Shown: in pieces, positions 33,768-41,847 of the stretch | Layout: the number at the start of each line of letters is the position of its first letter | Position numbering within the stretch: position 1 is the stretch's first letter | Assembly (NCBI GenBank): GCA_964632755.1 | Contig: CAZWDT010000014.1 | Coordinates: 1 to 45,335 of the forward strand | Direction: 5' to 3' | Source: JAFGMR01 sp964632755 | GTDB taxonomy: Archaea > Halobacteriota > Methanosarcinia > Methanotrichales > Methanotrichaceae | DNA length: 45,335 bases | Translations under genes and position numbers: made by a program | Notes under the pieces: generated by a model | What the model saw: only the letters and a program-made list of their open reading frames with translations | Told to the model about the DNA's origin: nothing | The model's database searches: none

Positions 33768-35435
33768 CATGACCAGGCTTCGGTCGCCAGCAGCGCGGAA
33801 CTCCCTAGCTCCACCCATGCCGTATCCCTTGCGGATATCGTCCCAGGTGAAGAGCAGAGCGGGGTTGGCGAAGCAGACCTTGATCAAGGGGTTGACGGAG
33901 TATGCGTCGCCGCGGGCTGCGTGAGCAGCGCTGGTGATGCCGGCATACTCGCCCTGGTGGCCCACGTTCATGGCGTAGTTGGGGTAGTTGGCACCCCTGA
34001 TCTCGAGCGGGCTTCCCTCGTCTGACTGGTAGCTGAACACGTTGGTCGGACCGCACTGATCCTGCAGGTCGTATCCGAAGAAGCCCAGCCTGCCGTGAGA
34101 CTCCTTGTGCACGCACATGGAGAGGTACCATCCGGCAAGTCCGCCCTGGCTGTTTCCAGTGGCGCATGCAGAGCCGATACCGGATGCGGCAGCGACGACT
34201 CCTGCCCTCTGGGACCCGCCGAAGTGGTCCTCAAGGAGGGTCGGGAACTCCTCGTACTGCTCAAGAGCGTACAGGGTGGTCTCGGTTGCGATATCCTTTA
34301 CGACATCGAGGTTCATCGGAGCCTTGGCGAACCCGCCGTACTTGTCCATCATGTAGTCGCAGCTGTAGTAGCTGAAGTCGTCGAGGACGTCGTTCGTGTA
34401 GGCAGCGGTTGCGTACTGGGTGAATCCGACGCCGCCGGACATGTAGCTGCCCAGCCAAATCTGGTCATAGAGCATGGTTCCGGCAGCGACCACGTTCAGG
34501 GACACCTGGGGCGGATCCCAAGGCTTGGTCCTGGAGATCTGAACCATGTCGGCCATGAAGCCGAAGGAGAGGCCGCCGGGGTTGTTGGGGCCACGAGCCC
34601 TCCTGGCCGGAAGCATCTCGGACATCTGGATGACCGCAGCGTGCTTTGCGGCGTAGGCTAGGTCGGCCACAGCGGCCTCACCGGCGCACATGTTGTAGGC
34701 GTCGATGAAGGTCATGGAGAGCTGCATGGCGCTCCACCTGGAGGCGGTTCCGCCGTCGCATGTCCTCGAGACGATCGTCGGTATGTGGATGGCCTGCCAG
34801 GATGTCTTGCCCATGGCTGCCTTGATCTGCTCGGCCTGATCGGCGGGGAAGAGCTTGTTGATGTCAACAAGATACTGGTCGTCGATCTCGTCGGCCAGGT
34901 CGTCGTCACCGGTGAACAGCCGACAGTTACAGTCATCAACGAGCCCGGGGTGGGTCTCGACCATGTGCTCCTGAACCACGGCTGCGCCGGGCATGGCGTG
35001 GTTGAGGATCTCCAGGTAGTTGTTGATGGTCTCAGGCGTGACCTCCTTTCCGAGACGCTTCTCCAGCACCTCGTGGGCCATGTCCAGACCGACGATAACC
35101 GTCCTTCGTATGTCGTCCCACATCTGCTGCATGGCGGGGTTGTTTACGAAGTGCAGGTCGTCGCCCTCAACTATGTACTCGGTTGTGGAGAGCTTGTAGG
35201 GGACGAGCTGCCTCTGACCCAGGGGCACTCCACCGCAGTGGAGCATTGGGTTGTAGAAGGAGATGCCACGCTTTCCTTCCAGCTTCTTGGAGGCCTCCAT
35301 GAACTCCCTCTTACGGGCGCTCTGCTCCGGCCCCAGTCTCTTATACTCAGTCTTCTGGCCCGCTAGGTCGAAGTCCTTTCCGAACTTCTTGTTCAGTGCT
35401 TTTACGAACAGCTTTTTAGTGTGAAGCTTTGCCAT
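33756..35435 (-). CDS. mcrA: methyl-coenzyme M reductase alpha subunit
   Basis: This 559-residue catalytic subunit (two alpha, two beta, two gamma with coenzyme F430) releases methane from methyl-CoM and coenzyme B. The normal modification sites are all present: His265 (AAKHAAV), the RRARG run at 278-282 with the methyl-arginine site, Gln409 (GGSQRAG), Gly454 for thioglycine and Asp459/Cys461 in GYDLQDQCG. The length is usual. It is last in mcrBDGA, 12 bases after mcrG, with GAGGTGATTTAA before the ATG. A terminator overlaps its stop. Its probable modifying enzymes are encoded just downstream on the other strand. Confidence 0.99.
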   Translation of the reverse strand: MAKLHTKKLFVKALNKKFGKDFDLAGQKTEYKRLGPEQSARKREFMEASKKLEGKRGISFYNPMLHCGGVPLGQRQLVPYKLSTTEYIVEGDDLHFVNNPAMQQMWDDIRRTVIVGLDMAHEVLEKRLGKEVTPETINNYLEILNHAMPGAAVVQEHMVETHPGLVDDCNCRLFTGDDDLADEIDDQYLVDINKLFPADQAEQIKAAMGKTSWQAIHIPTIVSRTCDGGTASRWSAMQLSMTFIDAYNMCAGEAAVADLAYAAKHAAVIQMSEMLPARRARGPNNPGGLSFGFMADMVQISRTKPWDPPQVSLNVVAAGTMLYDQIWLGSYMSGGVGFTQYATAAYTNDVLDDFSYYSCDYMMDKYGGFAKAPMNLDVVKDIATETTLYALEQYEEFPTLLEDHFGGSQRAGVVAAASGIGSACATGNSQGGLAGWYLSMCVHKESHGRLGFFGYDLQDQCGPTNVFSYQSDEGSPLEIRGANYPNYAMNVGHQGEYAGITSAAHAARGDAYSVNPLIKVCFANPALLFTWDDIRKGYGMGGAREFRAAGDRSLVMPAV

Positions 35436-35447
35436 TTAAATCACCTC

Positions 35448-36215
35448 TCACTCCGGCCTGTATCCCCACAGGCTCCTGAGCTCCCACATGTGGTGTAGTG
35501 CCTCCAGGGCCTCGTCGGGCTTCCTGGCGCCGACCGTTCCGCTGAATGGAATGGCGTCTGCCCTGAAGAGTGTGGTCCGCTTCTTGGCCTCTGCCTCGCT
35601 CATGGGCTTGCCCACATTGATCTTCTTGTCCAGGGGAATGCCCACCTGGTCCTTTGCATAGTAGACGTTCCCATCAGCTCCCATCTCGCTCCTGGCGAGC
35701 ATGTCGAACATCATGCCGTTCTCCTCTAGCCTGAGGGAGTGGCCGTGGACAGTGCAGCCCCTCATGGAACAGAGGGCCACATCGGTCATCTCGCTGTCCA
35801 TCTGGGTCTTTGTGTAGGCCTCGATATCCCTCTCCCTGGCCTCGATGATCTGCCTGCCGGACAGCGTGCCTGGGTCGCAGCCTCTGCAGTTGATGGCTCC
35901 CCAGTAGGATCTCCAGTAGGGGATCGACGGGGCGAAGTACATGGAGTCAGCGAACTGGGAGTACCTGATACGGTCGCCAGCGGCGGCTCCGGGGGTTGGC
36001 TCTACGAGCTGCCTCACTGGACAGTCGGGCTCACCCATCTCCTTGAGGGGAGGATGAGTGCTTGGGTAGTCGGCTCCTGGAGCCCTGTGGCCCATGATGG
36101 ACACGATATCAGCCTCAGGGATGTCCCTGAGCTTCTCCAGATTGCCGGACATATGCTTCCTTCTGTTGATACCAACAGAGGTGTTTCCGGGATAATATTG
36201 GGGTGTGTATGCCAT
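35448..36215 (-). CDS. mcrG: methyl-coenzyme M reductase gamma subunit
   Basis: This 255-residue MCR subunit begins MAYTPQYYPGNTSVGINRRK, the usual N-terminus, with AGGAGAG seven bases upstream. That is why I choose ATG 36215 rather than the earlier one at 36242. Other family blocks are MGHRAPGADYPSTHPPLKEM, GAAAGDRIRYSQFADSMYFA and ARSEMGADGNVYYAKDQVG. It is translated between mcrD and mcrA. No mcrC lies between mcrD and this gene. Confidence 0.98.
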   Translation of the reverse strand: MAYTPQYYPGNTSVGINRRKHMSGNLEKLRDIPEADIVSIMGHRAPGADYPSTHPPLKEMGEPDCPVRQLVEPTPGAAAGDRIRYSQFADSMYFAPSIPYWRSYWGAINCRGCDPGTLSGRQIIEARERDIEAYTKTQMDSEMTDVALCSMRGCTVHGHSLRLEENGMMFDMLARSEMGADGNVYYAKDQVGIPLDKKINVGKPMSEAEAKKRTTLFRADAIPFSGTVGARKPDEALEALHHMWELRSLWGYRPE

Positions 36216-36238
36216 ATTTAATCTCTCCTTGTAAGGTG

Positions 36239-36727
36239 TCACTCATCTAGCTCAGACAAAATGGCCATATCTCTCTCTTTTTTGGCCTTCGGATCGATCA
36301 GTCCCAGGATGCGCTTATCCTCGATCACCCGTCCGTACTTGGCGTAATCTGTGATCGTGGAGACATCTCGGAAGAAACGCCCTCGTTTGAGTGAGAAGGA
36401 GAAGGGCAGCGCTCGCTCGCACGCCGCCTGTACCTTCGGGATATCCTCCTCGCCCTCCAGCTCCAGCCGAATCCTTCCCACCTTGACTCTGAGCTCCAAG
36501 GCCTGATCTCCCACCTCGATCAGGAGATCCCTGTTCTCCTCGATGGGAGTCCCCCGAGCCGGCCCATAAGGGACCGCCCGAGGCAGGTTGGGGCCCTGGA
36601 TCATTATCCTTTTGACCCCTCCGGTCATGTATATCTCATTGAGAAGGCGCTGGGCCGTCTCGGGCATGAGAAACCTTCCAGGGAATATCTCCACCTGGAC
36701 TGGACCCGTGTCTGAAGTAGTGACCAT
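36239..36727 (-). CDS. mcrD: MCR operon protein D
   Basis: This 162-residue accessory protein is encoded in the mcr operon but is not part of the final enzyme; it associates with MCR during assembly or activation. Family features: VEIFPGRFLMPETAQRLLNE, MIQGPNLPRAVPYGPARGTP, and KRGRFFRDVSTITDYAKYG near the C-terminus. Start ATG 36727. It lies 15 bases after mcrB and 23 bases before the mcrG start. Confidence 0.96.
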   Translation of the reverse strand: MVTTSDTGPVQVEIFPGRFLMPETAQRLLNEIYMTGGVKRIMIQGPNLPRAVPYGPARGTPIEENRDLLIEVGDQALELRVKVGRIRLELEGEEDIPKVQAACERALPFSFSLKRGRFFRDVSTITDYAKYGRVIEDKRILGLIDPKAKKERDMAILSELDE

Positions 36728-36742
36728 CTTATTCCGCCAGGC

Positions 36743-38044
36743 TTATACGGCCTCCGCCACCGAGACGATCGGCTCACGGAACTCCTTGATCTCACCATAT
36801 ATGGCGCCGACCAGGCTGGATGTCATCTCAGGGGTGAACATCTGAGTGCCGGCGTCAAGAGCTACAGCTGCAGCCACGCAGGGGATGGCAAAGCCTCTGG
36901 AGTGCCTTGTCACGACGTGGTTGCCGTTGAAGACACCGGGGCCGCCGCCGCCGTAGATAGAGTGGCTGAAGAACGAGAAGCCGACCGCAGTGCCCTGTAC
37001 CCTGCCGAAGTCGCACCCGGGAAGAGCGGTCTCTTTCTCGACCAGGTCGTTGTAGTAGAGCAGAGTGGACGATACTGCCTGAGCGCCTCGAAGAGCGCCG
37101 CAGTTGACCATCGTTGCCGCAAGCACGCCGCCTGCGTTGTAGGCGTTCCACATGGAGACGTCGTTTGCCTCGTACATCGTGAATCCGGAGGGGAACTTCT
37201 TGCCGGCCTTTATGACCTTGTCCTCGATGGCCCTCTCAACAATGCTGTGTACGACCGTGCCGATGGTTCCAGTCTTGCCGTTCTTCTTGACGGTCTCATA
37301 GAGCAAGTTGTTTGCGTTGATCTGGCAGCCCAGGCCGAGGAGCTGATGTCTCTCGAATATGCCCATGGCGTTGCCCATCTCGAACTCGCCGATCTGCTCA
37401 TAGATGGCTGAGAGAGCGGCTGCGTTCATGGCGTTCCTCTTGGTGATCACGGCGAGGTGGTTGGCCATGACGTTCCTGAGAGCGAAGCCCAAGCCCTCAT
37501 CGTTCTGGGGGATGTTAAGCACGGATGCGATGTTGCCGCCGTCCATCCCGACGGTCTGGGGGTACTGTCCCCAGACGGTAGCGTGGACCATGGGGGCCTC
37601 TGCATAGCCAGCTTTGAACTGCTGGATCAAGGCCTCGACCGTCGCTGCAGCAGTTGCGGTCATGCCTACTACGAACTCGGAGGCTACATCCACCCTGGCA
37701 GTGGGGATCTGGACGAGAAGCTGCTTTCCGCCGCCCAGGACCTGAACGACGGTGTCGTCGCCCTTATCAACCTGCAGCAGTCCCTTTATCTTCGCGGCGA
37801 GTGCATCGGCGTTGGCCATTACATCATAGTTCAGCTCGCGGCCCTTGATGGCCCTTCCCTTTCCACCAACCTTTCCCTTTTTGAAACCCTGCTCGATACC
37901 GGCCAGGTTGACAGCCACCGTTCGCTTGGTCAGGTTAATGAGCTTCTTCATTGCGGCGTTCTTCAGTGGACTGATCTCTTTAAGATCGACGTCGCTCTTC
38001 AAAAGAACTCCACGGTCGCTATATAGGTCTATCTTGTCAGACAC
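36743..38044 (-). CDS. mcrB: methyl-coenzyme M reductase beta subunit
   Basis: This 433-residue MCR subunit is first in the operon. The start is GTG 38044 (MSDKIDLYSDRGVLLKSDVD), with a full AAAGGAGGAA six bases upstream. Family blocks: NLAGIEQGFKKGKVGGKGRA, NVMANHLAVITKRNAMNAAA, and the active-site region GTAVGFSFFSHSIYGGGGPG. A 5' leader of over 100 bases is likely, and contains a short frame ending right at the ribosome binding site. Confidence 0.98.
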   Translation of the reverse strand: MSDKIDLYSDRGVLLKSDVDLKEISPLKNAAMKKLINLTKRTVAVNLAGIEQGFKKGKVGGKGRAIKGRELNYDVMANADALAAKIKGLLQVDKGDDTVVQVLGGGKQLLVQIPTARVDVASEFVVGMTATAAATVEALIQQFKAGYAEAPMVHATVWGQYPQTVGMDGGNIASVLNIPQNDEGLGFALRNVMANHLAVITKRNAMNAAALSAIYEQIGEFEMGNAMGIFERHQLLGLGCQINANNLLYETVKKNGKTGTIGTVVHSIVERAIEDKVIKAGKKFPSGFTMYEANDVSMWNAYNAGGVLAATMVNCGALRGAQAVSSTLLYYNDLVEKETALPGCDFGRVQGTAVGFSFFSHSIYGGGGPGVFNGNHVVTRHSRGFAIPCVAAAVALDAGTQMFTPEMTSSLVGAIYGEIKEFREPIVSVAEAV

Positions 38045-38058
38045 GTTCTATTCCTCCT

Positions 38059-38133
38059 TTACCTTTTAACAGAAGAGATGCAACGGAACAAGGCACCTGG
38101 AGCGACCATATGACCACCCTCCTCAGCGGCCAT
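38059..38133 (-). CDS. possible 24-codon leader ORF before mcrB
   Basis: On the minus strand an ATG at 38133 opens MAAEEGGHMVAPGALFRCIS and closes with a TAA at 38059-38061 that lies against the mcrB Shine-Dalgarno (AGG-TAA-AGGAGG). This layout could couple leader translation to mcrB. There is no clear ribosome binding site for it, and chance cannot be excluded. Confidence 0.25.
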   Translation of the reverse strand: MAAEEGGHMVAPGALFRCISSVKR

Positions 38134-38191
38134 AAAGCAGAGCCTTATTAATTCCATTACAATCTCCCGCCGCTTTCTGGATAGATCCTTA

Positions 38192-38206
38192 TCTACTTAA
38201 AGCTTG
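38192..38206 (-). promoter_or_regulatory. candidate promoter of the mcr operon
   Basis: AGCTTTAAGTAGAT on the minus strand is the best TATA-like element upstream of mcrB. It would give a 5' leader of about 130 bases. A second candidate, GGAATTAATAAGG, is near 38140-38155. The gap 38045-38472 otherwise holds the topA promoter and an AT-rich stretch. Confidence 0.4.
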
Positions 38207-38442
38207 TGAGTGAGAGATAGAGGATGTGAACTTGATATATAGCTCATCTACTGCCGAAAAGTTCCTACATTACAATTTTAAAAATTTACAATTATTGCCT
38301 GTAGCAAGATTGGATCAGTAAATTCATAATAATTAAACAGGGGAGCTAAGTTTTTGGTTACAGATTGACCCAGACCAAGGACTATCATAGCAACAAGGCA
38401 AGACGGTATTAATCATCCTTGGCGGGGTGGTTACGATAGATA

Positions 38443-38450
38443 CTTATACA
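38443..38450 (+). promoter_or_regulatory. TATA box for topA
   Basis: CTTATACA is centred about 27 bases before the topA ATG at 38473, consistent with leaderless transcription. Confidence 0.55.
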
Positions 38451-38472
38451 TGTCGGAACTTGCGGGAATCGA

Positions 38473-40707
38473 ATGCATCTCATCATCGCGGAGAAACACG
38501 ATGCAGCCAAGCGAATAGCCCAGATTTTAGCGGGCATCAGCCCAAAGGTCAACCGCATCTCGGGTGTGGAAGCCTTCAGTTTCGAAGATGTGGTGGTGAT
38601 GGGGTTGAGCGGCCACATAGTGGGAGTGGACTATCCCCCTGGCTACAATAACTGGCAGAAGGTGGACTATCGGGACCTAATCCGGGCCGAGGTGGTAACC
38701 ACACCGACCCAGGAGAGGATAATATCCGCCTTGAAGAAGCTGGGAGAGGATGCCGACCACATCACCATCGCCACAGACTACGATCGTGAGGGGGAGCTGA
38801 TCGGCGTCGAGGCCCTCAGGATCGCACGCGAGGTCAACCCAGGCCTTACCGCAGATCGAGTTCGCTACAGCGCCATCACCAAGGAGGAGATCCAGAAGGC
38901 ATTCGCAAATCCCGAGGAGGTAGACTTTGACCTTGCGGCCTCAGGAGAGGCAAGACAGGTCGTCGACCTCGTCTGGGGAGCTGCCCTCACCCGCTTCATC
39001 TCCATCACCTCAGGCCGACTGGGCAAGGAGTTTCTATCGGTCGGCCGGGTGCAGTCGCCGACCCTCGCCCTCATCGTGGACCGCGAGAAGGAGATACAGG
39101 CCTTCGTCGCACGTCCCTACTGGGAGATTCTTGCTGACCTTGAGAAGGACGTCCAGGTGAGCCATGCCAAAGGGAGGATCTGGGATGAGGCAGAGGCGAA
39201 AGGGATATTGGAGAGGATGGGGCCGGAAGGCCTAATCGAAGCGATCGACGTCAAGTCCAGGGAGGACAAGCCGCCCGCTCCATTCGACACAACAAGCTTC
39301 ATCAGTGCTGCAAGCGCCATCGGCTTCTCCGCGGCCAATGCCATGAGGATCGCCGAGGGGCTCTATACAAACGGTTTTATCAGTTATCCTCGAACGGACA
39401 ACACCGTCTATCCGCCCTCCATCGATCTCGTGGCATTAGCATCCCTATTCCTACAGGGCCCATTCAAAGAGGAGGCAGAGAGGCTCCTCAAAGGCCCAAT
39501 GATCCCCAGCCGCGGCAAGAGGGCGACGACCGATCACCCCCCCATCTATCCAACCTCCCTTGCTAGCAAAGGCGAGCTTAAGGATGATCAGTGGAAGATA
39601 TACGAGCTCGTTGTGCGCCGGTTCTTTGCCACCCTCTCCGAGAGGTGCAAGTGGGAGATCATCACCCTCAAGGTGAGGATAGGCGAGGAGCCCTTCCGTG
39701 CCCGAGGGGCGAGGCTCGTCGAGCCTGGATGGCGCTACTACTACCCATACAGCAAGGCTGAGGAGAGGATACTGCCCGAGCTGCAGAAGGGAGAGCGACT
39801 GTTGGTGCTCGACAGGAAGGTACTCTCGAAGGAGACACAGCCGCCTGCACGCTACGGCCAGGGAAGGCTGATAAAGCTGATGGACGAGCTTGGCCTTGGC
39901 ACCAAGTCAACGAGGCACGACATCATCAGCAAGCTCTACGCGCGAGCCTACGTCCAGGGCAACCCCTTGCGCCCCACAAACACCGCAAACGCCGTTGTGG
40001 AGGCCTTGGAGCGATATGCCCCCACGATCACAAAGCCCGAGATGACGCGACTCTTGGAAGAGGAGATGACACTGATCGCCGAGAGGAAGGTCAAGGAGGA
40101 TAAGGTGATCGAGGAGTCGAGGGATATGCTCAACTCGGTCTTCGACGACCTTCTAGGCCACAAGGAGGAGATAGAGACCTCGCTCAGGGACGGGCTCCGG
40201 GTGGACAAGATCGTTGGCAAGTGCCAGAGCTGCGGCTCGGAGCTGATCATCAGGCGAAGCCGTCGAGGAGGCCGGTTCATAGGATGCTCCGGGTATCCCA
40301 ACTGCACCTTTACCCTGCCACTGCCACGCCAGGGCGCAGTGATCGTCACCGAGAAGATATGCGATCTACACGGGCTCTTCCACATCCGGATCATCAACAA
40401 GGGGAAGAGGCCCTGGGATCTGGGATGCCCCCACTGCAACTTCCTGGACTGGCAGGCGAGGAAGGCGGACGTGCCAAAGGAGGCTGCCCTCGTGGATATA
40501 AAGGGTCTTGGCCCAAAGAGCCTGGGGAAGCTGGAAGCAGCTGGGGTGAAGACGCCGGAGGAACTCTTGAAGGCATCTTCGGTGGACCTGGCCGACCGAT
40601 CAGGGATAAACGTCAAGAAGATAGTCGAGTGGCAGGGCATCGCAAGGGCCAATCAGAAGCCGAGGAAGGACTCGCCTCCGGAGGAAGCGGGACAGGCCTC
40701 CATCTAG
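38473..40707 (+). CDS. topA: DNA topoisomerase I, type IA
   Basis: This 744-residue enzyme relaxes negative supercoils by single-strand passage. The TOPRIM domain has the acidic motif TDYDREGE (101-108). The catalytic tyrosine is Tyr305 in GFISYPRTDN. One full C4 zinc ribbon is seen at CQSCGSELIIRRSRRGGRFI (continuing to CSGYPNC), then a weaker cysteine/histidine ribbon (ICDLHGLFH, then LGCPHCNF). The C-terminus has a helix-hairpin-helix-like part (LVDIKGLGPKSLGKLEAAGV) that binds DNA. The length fits archaeal TopA. Start ATG 38473 follows a TATA box. It is divergent from the mcr operon. Confidence 0.96.
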   Translation: MHLIIAEKHDAAKRIAQILAGISPKVNRISGVEAFSFEDVVVMGLSGHIVGVDYPPGYNNWQKVDYRDLIRAEVVTTPTQERIISALKKLGEDADHITIATDYDREGELIGVEALRIAREVNPGLTADRVRYSAITKEEIQKAFANPEEVDFDLAASGEARQVVDLVWGAALTRFISITSGRLGKEFLSVGRVQSPTLALIVDREKEIQAFVARPYWEILADLEKDVQVSHAKGRIWDEAEAKGILERMGPEGLIEAIDVKSREDKPPAPFDTTSFISAASAIGFSAANAMRIAEGLYTNGFISYPRTDNTVYPPSIDLVALASLFLQGPFKEEAERLLKGPMIPSRGKRATTDHPPIYPTSLASKGELKDDQWKIYELVVRRFFATLSERCKWEIITLKVRIGEEPFRARGARLVEPGWRYYYPYSKAEERILPELQKGERLLVLDRKVLSKETQPPARYGQGRLIKLMDELGLGTKSTRHDIISKLYARAYVQGNPLRPTNTANAVVEALERYAPTITKPEMTRLLEEEMTLIAERKVKEDKVIEESRDMLNSVFDDLLGHKEEIETSLRDGLRVDKIVGKCQSCGSELIIRRSRRGGRFIGCSGYPNCTFTLPLPRQGAVIVTEKICDLHGLFHIRIINKGKRPWDLGCPHCNFLDWQARKADVPKEAALVDIKGLGPKSLGKLEAAGVKTPEELLKASSVDLADRSGINVKKIVEWQGIARANQKPRKDSPPEEAGQASI

Positions 40708-40814
40708 GGCAGAGTGGGCTGGAATTGCTTTTGGCGATCTGTGCCACATTGGGGGAAGGCAGGGCCCAAAGGGTAGCGGATGATCCGTCCCTTGCATCCC
40801 CATCATACGGCCCA

Positions 40815-40994
40815 TCACTCCAGCATCTCTCGAATCTGCTGGCTTGTTAACGAACGGCCTTCTTCGAGATCTTTCAAAGCCTCTTCGATCTTCTCCTTGG
40901 TTTCTGTATCCATTGGCTCGTCATCAAGGGCAGAGCTAGCCAGGCGGGCCTTGACCTTTGGGTCAATCTCGACAAGCAATGAGACTGTTGACAT
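40815..40994 (-). CDS. small antitoxin-like protein, no partner seen
   Basis: This 59-residue acidic protein starts with a beta strand (STVSLLVEIDPKVKARLASS) and ends in helices (KEKIEEALKDLEEGRSLTSQ, then QIREMLE). That layout is common in RelB/ribbon-helix-helix type antitoxins. ATG 40994 is preferred to 41072 because the 26 extra residues look unrelated. No toxin frame is found downstream (40708-40814). The name is by appearance only. Confidence 0.5.
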   Translation of the reverse strand: MSTVSLLVEIDPKVKARLASSALDDEPMDTETKEKIEEALKDLEEGRSLTSQQIREMLE

Positions 40995-41308
40995 ATCATT
41001 ATCATTCGTCTTCAATGAAAAAAATTGTAGTGAATAAATTGGGGAGACGGTGACGAACTGTTGCATAGGCACGAAAGCAAGAGAAGGTCAAAAAAAGCTC
41101 AGCCCTCCAGAAGGCCCGCCGCTTTCAGCAATCTCGACGTCGTTCTCGGTGCCGTAGGCGATGCCTGGCGGGCCTTGCTCGCCCGCGTCTAAAGCTTTCA
41201 GCTGAGCTGGCGCTGCGCTGCCGAGGGCCGGGGGCCTACATGAACGGTCGAGCGCAGGCGTGCGGCCGGAGGTTAGGTGGACGAATGTAGCGCACTCTGC
41301 TCCAATAG

Positions 41309-41573
41309 CGGCGCGAAGAGATCCTTGACAATCGCTGCCAGACATGTAGCCATTATACGTTCGCATCTTCGGCTCTGTGGCCAAGGGAGAGGCCGACTCA
41401 GAGAGCGACCTGGACCTCCTGGTTGATATGGAGCCGGAAAGGAGCCTTCTTGACTTGGGAGGGCTTGTCATGGAGCTTCAGGAGCTGCTTGGATGTCGAG
41501 TGGATAGCCGTGACGGAGAAGGGACTTGGGCAAAGGATACGAAGATCGCGTCCTTCGAGAGGCTGTCGCATTA
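41309..41573 (+). pseudogene. MNT-type nucleotidyltransferase pseudogene
   Basis: Pieces of one minimal nucleotidyltransferase lie in order in three frames: RREEIL (41309-41326), TIAARHVAII (41328-41357), then VRIFGSVAKGEADSESDLDL to LQELLGCRVD (41359-41505). AVTEKGLGQRIR (41507-41542) and VLREAVAL (41550-41573) complete the domain. The catalytic motif GSVAKGEADSESDLDLLV is intact, but at least four frame breaks and the absence of a start show it is dead. Intact relatives form MNT-HEPN antitoxin-toxin pairs; no HEPN gene follows here, since the tRNAs begin at once. The bases before it (41073-41308) hold no gene I can name. Confidence 0.82.
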
Positions 41574-41613
41574 CGAGGATGGACGCATAGTGATAGCTCA
41601 AAAGGTTGCTTCA

Positions 41614-41688
41614 TGGGCCTGGCCGGATTTGAACCGGCGACCACTCGGTTATGAGCCGAGCGCTCTGACCGGACTAAGCTACAGGCCC
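41614..41688 (-). tRNA. tRNA with CAT anticodon, probably Ile2 (or Met)
   Basis: The cloverleaf is complete: acceptor GGGCCTG/CAGGCCC, D arm GCTT/GAGC, anticodon arm CTCGG-CTCATAA-CCGAG, T arm GCCGG/CCGGC, discriminator A, no encoded CCA. The anticodon is CAT. The body resembles archaeal isoleucine tRNAs more than elongator methionine tRNAs. So it is probably the Ile2 tRNA whose C34 is changed to agmatidine to read AUA; Met cannot be ruled out. Confidence 0.9.
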
Positions 41689-41705
41689 AAAATCGAACTA
41701 GGATT

Positions 41706-41792
41706 TGGCGCCGCCAACAGGGCTCGAACCTGTGACATTCTGGTATCTGCAGGCTTAACAGCCAGACACTCTACCAACTGAGTTATGGCGGC
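41706..41792 (-). tRNA. tRNA-Asn (GTT) with a very short intron
   Basis: Acceptor GCCGCCA/TGGCGGC, D stem ACTC/GAGT, T stem ACAGG/CCTGT, discriminator G and encoded CCA (41706-41708). The anticodon stem TCTGG/CCAGA encloses 18 bases rather than 7. Removing 11 (about 41745-41755, after the base next to the anticodon) restores the loop CTGTTAA with anticodon GTT and a standard 73-base tRNA. CTG and CAG within the insert can pair, leaving a 3-base bulge (ATA), as needed by the archaeal splicing endonuclease. Confidence 0.9.
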
Positions 41793-41818
41793 ACGAGCCC
41801 CTCCTTCACACACAAGCC

Positions 41819-41826
41819 ATTTAAGC
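41819..41826 (+). promoter_or_regulatory. TATA box for pelA
   Basis: ATTTAAGC is centred about 26 bases before ATG 41848, predicting a leaderless transcript. It lies 26 bases from the divergent tRNA-Asn gene. Confidence 0.6.
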
Positions 41827-41847
41827 TTTTTGATCACAAAGGGCACC

